Position numbers and translations under genes: made by a program. DNA of 12,144 bases from Spirochaetales bacterium. Its GTDB lineage: Bacteria > Spirochaetota > Spirochaetia > JABMQR01. Of this stretch, positions 6,493 to 12,144 are shown piece by piece; position 1 is the first letter of the stretch, and each line of letters starts with the position of its first letter. The notes below the pieces were generated by a model that saw nothing but the letters and a program-made list of their open reading frames with translations, had not been told where the DNA came from and did no database searches. Location of the stretch: NCBI GenBank assembly GCA_023139255.1, contig JAGLNY010000029.1, forward strand, positions 1 to 12,144. The letters are read 5' to 3'.

Positions 6493-7938
6493 TTAATCAA
6501 ACATCTCTGCTTGCTCAACTATATAGTCAACTTGATATTGACCAACAAGAAATCTCCTGTTTCCTCCGTCAATTTGGAGGACATAGTAATCGTCATTGTA
6601 GGGATAAAGTTCAATATCTTTTACAACAGATTCATCATCCCGATTAATATACTGCAGATGAAGTACTGGTTTACTGTCAATAAATTGCTCAACAACACCT
6701 GACTCCGCATCACCTTCAACCATGCGGCCAATCAGAACCTGGTAATAATCTTTAAAAATATCTTCCTCAATTTTTTGATCATTAATGAAATATTCCTCTT
6801 CAGGATCCTCAGCATCCCCGGTCCTTTGAATTCGTCCTTCTATCAGCAAATCCCCAACCTGAAGTACATATCCACGAATAGTATCAATCCCTACCAGTGC
6901 CGCAAATGACTCAGCATATCTAAAAGGGAAAATATCAGCTATTGCAACATCCAAAGCGGAAACAAGCATTACCGGTGCAGCTGTTCCTGCCCGGAGTATG
7001 TACCTTTTTCCATCCTCTGTCGTATTGCCGAGAAGCAGGTGTAATCCCGTACCGTCCTCAGCAGAAATCTCCAGATCAACTGCCTGCAGAGTATCAAGCC
7101 CATATTCCTCAAGGGATACAGGAGAATCAATGAACTCATATATAAATAATCCCGATTGCAGGATTTCCAGGGTTTCAAATAACTTCGAGTCATTCACGCC
7201 TTGGGGGGGGTCATAGGGAAAGGTGAAATAGAACGGAAAGAGCCCCGGATCAAACGGGTCTTCACTGGTATATCTAACTATAGTATATATTGGATCCCCA
7301 TTCTCCGAAACAGAAATACTGGAAAGCGCACTTACGTTCACCGGAGACAATGTTTTTTCTCTTATACTATACAGACTGGCAAAAAGAGTATCAGCAAGGT
7401 ATGACTGAACAAGATAGACCTTAGGGTCATCATTTCTCATAATATACCTGGCTGATCCGTTAGGGCTCCTGTCCCCGAGAGCTAACACAATTTTTTCTTC
7501 CCCGGCATTAATCGTGCAGTATGCTTCAGGTTCATCAAGCCCGAAATCAGCGAGATTCTCCCCTTCTGACACAATATCAGTTGAAGTAAAAAGTATCAGT
7601 GAAAACCGGATTGATTGAGCTGCACTTTCCATCAGGGAAACTCCCGGTGTATCAGCAATCTTAAAAGTACCGCTTCCGAAAGGGATCAGGGTGTATTGTT
7701 CTTCTCCAACACGATCAACCTCTATAGTTTCAAGATTATCGAGATCAATATCAACCAGGCTTATAAACACACTTCCCCGCGGAGCTTCATCTTCTACAAC
7801 GACAGGAGTTTCTTCCAGCTCACTGATCTCCACCGGATCCGGCTCTGGCTCCTTAGGCTCCCTGGTAACCAGAATATAAACAGCAATCAACAGGATTACA
7901 ACAGCAGCCGCAATAATAAGGAGACGCGTTTTTTTCAT
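6493..7938 (-). CDS. DUF4340-domain membrane-anchored protein of a Gld-type ABC system
   Basis: The 481-residue product has an N-terminal membrane anchor (residues 5-24, LLIIAAAVVILLIAVYILV) after MKKTR, an acidic and proline-rich linker (about 27-50), and a large beta-rich extracytoplasmic part. The stretches FGLDEPEAYCTI, VLALGDRSPNGSARYIMRN, VYLVQSYLADTLF and SLEEYGLDTLQAVDLEIS are characteristic of DUF4340 proteins, which are commonly encoded after GldG-like genes. Molecular function is unknown; a role as a periplasmic accessory of the ABC transporter is inferred from operon position. The ATG overlaps the GldG-like stop (ATGA, 7935-7938), and an AGGAG lies inside the end of that gene. A C8 run (7203-7210 on the + strand as G8) at codons 243-246 could cause frameshift slippage. 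It is the last gene of the operon and faces hpf. Confidence 0.8.
   Translation of the reverse strand: MKKTRLLIIAAAVVILLIAVYILVTREPKEPEPDPVEISELEETPVVVEDEAPRGSVFISLVDIDLDNLETIEVDRVGEEQYTLIPFGSGTFKIADTPGVSLMESAAQSIRFSLILFTSTDIVSEGENLADFGLDEPEAYCTINAGEEKIVLALGDRSPNGSARYIMRNDDPKVYLVQSYLADTLFASLYSIREKTLSPVNVSALSSISVSENGDPIYTIVRYTSEDPFDPGLFPFYFTFPYDPPQGVNDSKLFETLEILQSGLFIYEFIDSPVSLEEYGLDTLQAVDLEISAEDGTGLHLLLGNTTEDGKRYILRAGTAAPVMLVSALDVAIADIFPFRYAESFAALVGIDTIRGYVLQVGDLLIEGRIQRTGDAEDPEEEYFINDQKIEEDIFKDYYQVLIGRMVEGDAESGVVEQFIDSKPVLHLQYINRDDESVVKDIELYPYNDDYYVLQIDGGNRRFLVGQYQVDYIVEQAEMFD
7203..7210 (-). repeat. C8 homopolymer inside the DUF4340 gene
   Basis: Eight consecutive G on the + strand read as C8 on the coding strand and encode the D243-P244-P245-Q246 region. 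A single-base slip would shift the frame about halfway through the protein. It is the longest G/C homopolymer in the window. Confidence 0.9.
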
Positions 7939-9380
7939 AGTCGCTTTCTCCTGAGATAGATTATAAGTCCTGTAAGAATAATGGCAAAAGGAATAAAAAT
8001 AACCACGATTCCTGCATACACATATGCATTAGCAGAACTCATCTGCATCGGAAATTGATACAGACTCCTGCTTTGAATATTTATTGCTTTTTCGCTGCCG
8101 GCCAACCATCCAAGAGCAGAGAGAGTAAAGTCAAAGTTCGCCTTTAACGACCCTATCTCTGAAAGCGGAGTAAAAGATTGTGCAGACCCAAGAATAAGAA
8201 TTTTTGCCCCTTCCTGAAAACCTGTTTCCATGCTTTTTTCCGCTGCGCCGACTGAAGCATAAATAGGACCGGATTTATCTGTGATGACCCTGTTCTGGGA
8301 TGATGTATTCAAGTCAATTCTGAACCATGACTTATCCGTACTTGACAGAATAGGGATAAATTCAATATTTCTCTTCCTGATCTCAGTCTCAACAAACCCC
8401 ATGGATGATGCAATGATCATACTCTGATTATTCTCAATTAACGGCTTGGCAATCTCCTCTTCTTCGTATGCCGGGGCAAAAACTACCGGTGCCCCCCCGA
8501 ACTCAGGAATAAGTCTGTTAGTATCCTGTTCCATGATGATACCTCTCATTATATCAATATTCCAGGAGACAAGAAATGCAGCAAGGTTATCCAGCGGATC
8601 CTGCGTGAGATCAAAAGCAGCATACAGACTGCCGCCTCTTTCAAGAAATTCCTGGATTTTGTCCACTTCATTCTTGCTGTAGTCCCAGGAAGGACTTAAA
8701 ACCGCAACGATATCAGCATCTTCCGGTATTGCCGCAGCTGTAGTCATGTTGAGTGTTTTAAGAGTGAAATTACTTTTTTCAAGAGTTTCTGTGTAATTAA
8801 AATCGTCGAATGTATACTCATTATGCCCAAGCAGCTGATAAACGACAACCTGCTCCCCTGTTGACGTATACTGGATTGCAGCAGAAATACTCTGCTCTGC
8901 CTTAAATCCATACACATTTATTCCACCCTGCTCGGTATATGATATATTATAGAGATCAATATTCGGGACTACCCTGCTCCGTCCCTCGCTGACCACAATA
9001 ACCGATCCCGTTGCTATTGATTTCTGGTCTTCACCTTCCCCGGATTCTTCAGTGTACCGTGAAATCAGCGCAGGATTTCTGTCGGGATCAATAGTCAAAA
9101 GTGAGACATTATTATAGGAATCATACTGCTTCAGCAGTTCGATAACTGTTATATTCTCCTGTCCGGTTTTTGAGAGATAATAGAGGGTTACCTCCTCCTC
9201 TAAACCATCAAGCAGCTCCCTGCTTTCTTCGGTAAGCGTATACATATCCCGTCTTGTCATATCAAAATCCAGATCTATTTCACCAGCCAGCATGTTTATC
9301 AATACCAAGCCAACCAGGACCGCAATGCTAATTGCGACAGAAATTGCCGCGTGTTTTACTCTAAATGATATTTTTTTCAT
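7935..9380 (-). CDS. GldG-like ABC transporter auxiliary protein
   Basis: This 481-residue protein fits the GldG / ABC_transp_aux family. It has an N-terminal membrane helix (about 11-31), then the family opening DFDMTRRDMYTLTEESRELL and LEEEVTLYYLSKTG, a GIFT-like alpha/beta domain with IDPDRNPAL and QSISAAIQYTS, the DIVAVLSPSWDYSKNEVDKI and RGGSLYAAFDLTQDPLDNL stretches, and a C-terminal helix (about 452-475) ending in a basic RRKRL anchor. So most of it is periplasmic, held by two helices. In Bacteroidetes GldG works with GldA and GldF in gliding and secretion; many non-gliding bacteria have such operons with unknown substrates, so I do not transfer the gliding role. The start has GGAG ten bases upstream, and the gene lies six bases after the permease stop. 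A G7 run (8492-8498) encodes F294-G295-G296-A297. Confidence 0.83.
   Translation of the reverse strand: MKKISFRVKHAAISVAISIAVLVGLVLINMLAGEIDLDFDMTRRDMYTLTEESRELLDGLEEEVTLYYLSKTGQENITVIELLKQYDSYNNVSLLTIDPDRNPALISRYTEESGEGEDQKSIATGSVIVVSEGRSRVVPNIDLYNISYTEQGGINVYGFKAEQSISAAIQYTSTGEQVVVYQLLGHNEYTFDDFNYTETLEKSNFTLKTLNMTTAAAIPEDADIVAVLSPSWDYSKNEVDKIQEFLERGGSLYAAFDLTQDPLDNLAAFLVSWNIDIMRGIIMEQDTNRLIPEFGGAPVVFAPAYEEEEIAKPLIENNQSMIIASSMGFVETEIRKRNIEFIPILSSTDKSWFRIDLNTSSQNRVITDKSGPIYASVGAAEKSMETGFQEGAKILILGSAQSFTPLSEIGSLKANFDFTLSALGWLAGSEKAINIQSRSLYQFPMQMSSANAYVYAGIVVIFIPFAIILTGLIIYLRRKRL
8492..8498 (-). repeat. G7 homopolymer inside the GldG-like gene
   Basis: Seven C on the + strand read as G7 on the coding strand at codons 295-297. 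It is one base shorter than the C8 run in the next gene of the operon and less likely to be unstable. Confidence 0.85.
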
Positions 9381-9386
9381 ATGTTG

Positions 9387-10250
9387 TTAACTCCAGCGGC
9401 GGTTTTCGATACGACTTCCTGTTATATAGAGGAAGAAGGCTGAGAAACTCATGTAGTAGATTACTGCGTCAAGTTTCAGGATTCCCATAGAAAACCTCTG
9501 GAACCTGCTGGTTAATGAAAACCAGGCAATAAATTTACTAATAAGCCCGTAAAGTGCATCTGCAGCGGTAAAATAAAGGATTATCACAACTACGATCGCT
9601 ACTACAGCGGCAGCTGCCGATATACGCCAGTCCTGCGCCTTGTTTTGGAAAACTGCTATGGCTATTCCTGCAAGAATCAGGATAAATATTGCACCTGCCA
9701 TTGATGACATTGGTACAAAAGATCTTACATAATCAATAACCCAACTTGCCAGCAAACCACAGAAAGTAAGAATTGCCGCAGAGGTTTGGCTTTCTGCAAC
9801 CTCAGACAGGAATGTCCCAATTGCGATAAAGGCACTGCCAAGAAAGAAAAAACCAATATACGTACCCCAGATCTGTGCCCAATCCATTTTACCGTGGAAA
9901 CTTAGAAAAAGCGGGAACAGTATGGTTACTACCAATGTCAGTAAGAAAACTGTTACTGCCGCCAGATATTTTCCAAGAACTATGCCAACAATACTTACCG
10001 GGCTTGAAAGCAGAAGTGTATCTGTTTTCTGCCGTTTTTCTTCCGTGAAAAGTCTCATTGTCAAAATTGGCACAACCAGGAGAAAAATAAAAATCAGGCT
10101 GCCGAGAAAAGTTGCAAAATCGCTGTTGCCGGTAAAAATATTCTGCAGGGAAAAGAGAAGACCTGCAATCAGCAGAAATGCTCCCATAAATATATATGCA
10201 CCCGGCGTTAGAAAATAACTTTTTAATTCCTTTTTATATACTGCTCTCAT
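9387..10250 (-). CDS. ABC-2-type permease, GldF-like
   Basis: This 287-residue integral membrane protein should form the channel of the exporter encoded by this operon. The N terminus (MRAVYKKELKSYF) and the cytoplasmic motif after the second helix, PILTMRLFTEEKRQKTDTLLLSSPVS followed by VLGKYLAA, are hallmarks of the GldF/NosY-type ABC-2 permeases. Hydrophobic helices lie at about 17-36, 50-66, 90-113, 130-148, 157-173, 183-203, 208-227 and 262-280. The ATG overlaps the ATPase stop by 4 bp (ATGA, 10247-10250), and a strong GAGGTGG lies five bases upstream, so it is translationally coupled. The GldG-like gene follows after six bases. Substrate cannot be deduced from the sequence. Confidence 0.85.
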   Translation of the reverse strand: MRAVYKKELKSYFLTPGAYIFMGAFLLIAGLLFSLQNIFTGNSDFATFLGSLIFIFLLVVPILTMRLFTEEKRQKTDTLLLSSPVSIVGIVLGKYLAAVTVFLLTLVVTILFPLFLSFHGKMDWAQIWGTYIGFFFLGSAFIAIGTFLSEVAESQTSAAILTFCGLLASWVIDYVRSFVPMSSMAGAIFILILAGIAIAVFQNKAQDWRISAAAAVVAIVVVIILYFTAADALYGLISKFIAWFSLTSRFQRFSMGILKLDAVIYYMSFSAFFLYITGSRIENRRWS

Positions 10251-11191
10251 AATTCCACCTCTGCACGTGTCAGATCAAGGAAAATTTCCTCAAGACTCAA
10301 ATCTATCGGCCGCATCATGAGCAGCGGCTGATTTGCCGCGGCAAAAGCTGAAAAAACTGCTTTACGTATATCAGCATTTTCTGTTGCTTTCAGCTTCACA
10401 TTCACGGCTCCTGCTTCCTCTCCATCCTCAATTTGATACTCAAGAATATCAGGGATACCTTTTACTGTTTTCTCAACATCTTCTCTGTCTGCAGCAGCAG
10501 ATATAAAAAGACGATTTGTCCCGAAAAGATGATGTGAAAGATTTTCCGGTGTGTCTGAGGCGATTATTTTTCCTTTGGAAATAATCATAACCCTCTCGCA
10601 CATAGCCTGGACTTCAGAAAGAATATGCGAACTGAGAATTACCGTATGGTCCTTGCCAAGATCGTTAATAAGGTTCCTGATTCCTATTATCTGTCCGGGA
10701 TCAAGCCCAACAGTAGGCTCGTCAAAAATCATTATAGGCGGTTTGCCAATCATTGCCTGAGCAAGACCTACTCTTTGCCGGTACCCTTTACTAAGATTAC
10801 GTATCAGACGTCCGGAAACATGCGTAATCCCGACTCTCTCCATAACCTGCTCAATTTCCACTTTTCTTTTTACCCGGGAAATGTTTTTCAGATCACAAAC
10901 AGTATGCAAAAATTCAATTGCAGTCATCTCCACATACAGCGGAGGGTTCTCCGGTAGATATCCGATCATTCTCTTTACCGCTGAGGGATCATCAAGAATA
11001 TCTATTCCATTAATCATTGATTTTCCATCGGATGCTGATATACAGCCTGTCAGGATGTTCATAACAGTCGACTTGCCTGCGCCGTTGGGACCGAGAAAAC
11101 CGATAACTTCCCCTCTCTCTATTTTAAAGGAGATGTCATCTACGGCTACGACACGGCCGAACTTTTTCGTAAGGTGTTCTACTTGTATCAT
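10247..11191 (-). CDS. ABC transporter ATP-binding protein (CcmA/GldA-like)
   Basis: This 314-residue cytoplasmic ATPase should energise the GldF-like permease encoded next to it. Motifs are complete: Walker A GPNGAGKST (34-42), an exporter-type IGYLPE in place of the Q-loop glutamine (E81), signature LSKGYRQRV (133-141, Lys replacing the first Gly, common in CcmA-type exporters), Walker B IMIFDEPTVGLDP (D157, E158), and switch H189 in LSSH. After about residue 220 there is a C-terminal DUF4162-like regulatory tail (FISAAADREDVEKTV ... LSLEEIFLDLT), typical of drug- or Gld-type exporters and absent from LptB. The ATG at 11191 has GGAG nine bases upstream and is the first gene after the 11257-11285 promoter. 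It is not closely like the LptB in this window. Confidence 0.92.
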   Translation of the reverse strand: MIQVEHLTKKFGRVVAVDDISFKIERGEVIGFLGPNGAGKSTVMNILTGCISASDGKSMINGIDILDDPSAVKRMIGYLPENPPLYVEMTAIEFLHTVCDLKNISRVKRKVEIEQVMERVGITHVSGRLIRNLSKGYRQRVGLAQAMIGKPPIMIFDEPTVGLDPGQIIGIRNLINDLGKDHTVILSSHILSEVQAMCERVMIISKGKIIASDTPENLSHHLFGTNRLFISAAADREDVEKTVKGIPDILEYQIEDGEEAGAVNVKLKATENADIRKAVFSAFAAANQPLLMMRPIDLSLEEIFLDLTRAEVEL

Positions 11192-11256
11192 ATACTCTTA
11201 CTCCAGATTTTAGATTTGCTGTTATTGGCAAATACATAATTAATTTATCTCTAACG

Positions 11257-11285
11257 ATAATACACTTGAGCGGGCTGTCCGTCAA
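11257..11285 (-). promoter_or_regulatory. Near-consensus sigma-70-type promoter of the Gld-type ABC operon
   Basis: Reading the minus strand, TTGACG (11280-11285) is followed by exactly 17 bp and TATTAT (11257-11262). The transcript should start near 11250, giving a leader of about 60 nt. The leader holds a small inverted repeat, ATTTGC (11214-11219) with GCAAAT (11228-11233), just before the GGAG. Confidence 0.65.
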
Positions 11286-11386
11286 TGATTTCATAAGCTA
11301 ATGTCTAATGCTGTATATGATTGGAAATAATAAGAGTTATAATCTCAATTCTTTCTTAATGAAAAGCAAAAACTGCTTAACATTTA

Positions 11387-11416
11387 TTTACACATTATAA
11401 AAACCCATGCTATAAT
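11387..11416 (+). promoter_or_regulatory. Extended -10 promoter of hprK
   Basis: TATAAT at 11411-11416 is preceded by TGC (11408-11410), an extended -10, with TTTACA (11387-11392) 18 bp upstream. Initiation near 11423 gives a leader of about 45 nt before the hprK ATG. It diverges from the ABC operon promoter, leaving about 100 bp of AT-rich DNA between the two -35 boxes, in which I see no strong operator. Confidence 0.6.
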
Positions 11417-11467
11417 CTATACGTCTGCGATAATTATAAAAACCTCACTCTTCTAAAAAGGTGGTCT

Positions 11468-12144
11468 ATGAAGGAGTTTACAGTTCTTGATCTTTTAGAT
11501 CTTGATTTAAAAAAGAAAAATGTACTTGATTTAAAATGTATCGGCGGCAGGCCGGGACTTTCCAGAGTCATAACTACCTCTAAAATAAACCGACCCGGTT
11601 TAACGCTCAGTGGTTTTATTGATGAATTTTCCTTTGACAGCATCCAGGTTTTCGGCAAGGGTGAGCAGGCTTATCTTAAAACCCTTGAAAAAAAGAATTC
11701 CTATGCAACTATTGAGAAAATGTTTTCTTTTCCGATTCCTACCTGTGTTTTTTGTGAGGGAGAGATACCAGGAGAAAAATTTATTAAAATTGCTGAGAAA
11801 TCCGGATGCCCGATTCTCAAAACAGATCTTCAGTCAGGTGAATTTTCCCTGCGGCTATACCAGGCTTTGAATGATATTTTTGCACCACAGACTACCATTC
11901 ATGGCGTTCTGGTTGAAGTCTTCGGAGTTGGAGTACTGATTACAGGAGAAAGTGGTATTGGAAAAAGTGAGACTGCCCTTGAGCTGATAGAACGGCGTCA
12001 CAGACTGATCAGTGACGATACTGTTAAGCTTCGGTGTGTAACTGGAAGTATCTTAATCGGTGAGGGAGAAAATGAGTTCTTAGCCCACCATATGGAAATA
12101 CGCGGACTGGGAATTATCAACATCACCCATCTGTTCGGTGTCAG
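11468..12144 (+). CDS. hprK: HPr kinase/phosphorylase, N-terminal part (3' end outside window)
   Basis: HprK phosphorylates and dephosphorylates the seryl site of HPr, linking carbon or energy state to PTS-dependent regulation. The frame is open from 11468 to the window end, giving 225 residues of a protein usually about 310-330 long. The N-terminal domain shows CIGGRPGLSR and INRPGLTLSGF; the kinase domain has TIHGVLVEVFGVGVLITGES with Walker A GESGIGKSET (160-169, K166), RHRLISDDTV, and the family signature MEIRGLGIINI around R212. All are intact in the visible part. The start is supported by AAGG at 11458-11461, six bases before the ATG. It has its own promoter and diverges from the ABC operon. 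In many Gram-negative bacteria hprK follows rpoN-hpf-ptsN; here about 5 kb of ABC operon separates it from hpf, and no ptsN or ptsH is visible. Confidence 0.95.
   Translation, partial: MKEFTVLDLLDLDLKKKNVLDLKCIGGRPGLSRVITTSKINRPGLTLSGFIDEFSFDSIQVFGKGEQAYLKTLEKKNSYATIEKMFSFPIPTCVFCEGEIPGEKFIKIAEKSGCPILKTDLQSGEFSLRLYQALNDIFAPQTTIHGVLVEVFGVGVLITGESGIGKSETALELIERRHRLISDDTVKLRCVTGSILIGEGENEFLAHHMEIRGLGIINITHLFGV

Noticed and set aside
6493..9380. Both the GldG-like and DUF4340 proteins are exactly 481 residues, suggesting duplication
   Set aside because: The sequences share no alignable motifs beyond an N-terminal anchor; the equal lengths appear to be coincidence.
11298..11310. Direct repeat CTAATG-T-CTAATG between the divergent promoters
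   Set aside because: Only six bases, twice, in AT-rich DNA; too short to claim an operator.
11338..11343. Second TATAAT upstream of hprK
   Set aside because: No acceptable -35 at 16-19 bp and no extended -10; the region is AT-rich, so a chance match is likely.

Overview
The window comes from a Gram-negative bacterium of moderate to low GC. A spirochaete (Treponema/Spirochaeta-like) is my best guess. The reasons are the HPr kinase/phosphorylase close to an rpoN-hpf block, a spirochaete-style relaxed lipobox on LptC, and a GldG/DUF4340-type ABC operon. This is inferred from gene content, not from a database search.

Left block, + strand (2-6439). The 3' part of a YmdB-family metallophosphoesterase gene (cut by the window edge) is followed by an RseC/MucC-like membrane protein and then pyrG (CTP synthase), lptC, lptA, lptB and rpoN (sigma-54). 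From pyrG to rpoN the genes overlap by 8-20 bp or sit 17 bp apart, so they probably form one transcription unit. pyrG has a TATAAT box only 8 nt before its ATG and no Shine-Dalgarno, so it may be translated from a leaderless mRNA. After a 206-bp gap with its own sigma-70-type promoter comes hpf (ribosome hibernation factor), followed by a hairpin terminator.

Middle block, - strand (6493-11191). A tightly coupled four-gene operon, transcribed right to left, encodes an ABC ATPase, an ABC-2/GldF-like permease, a GldG-like periplasmic auxiliary protein and a membrane-anchored DUF4340 protein. It sits between hpf and hprK, where many Gram-negative bacteria carry ptsN. It has a near-consensus promoter (TTGACG, 17 bp, TATTAT). 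Its two periplasmic subunits contain C8 and G7 homopolymers.

Right edge, + strand (11468-12144). The 5' two-thirds or so of hprK (HPr kinase/phosphorylase) reads out divergently from an extended -10 promoter and runs off the window.

Taken together, the window couples envelope glycolipid export (LptC-LptA-LptB), CTP supply, the alternative sigma factor that often controls envelope or nitrogen functions, ribosome hibernation and PTS-type regulation, and it carries an exporter-like operon of unknown substrate. The most interesting novel candidate is the hpf leader (6012-6095). It can form a perfect 12-bp stem, a competing 11-bp stem and an SD-sequestering helix, an arrangement resembling a translational RNA switch. 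No gene-free stretch exceeds 300 bases; the longest are 11192-11467 and 5895-6100, both with promoters.
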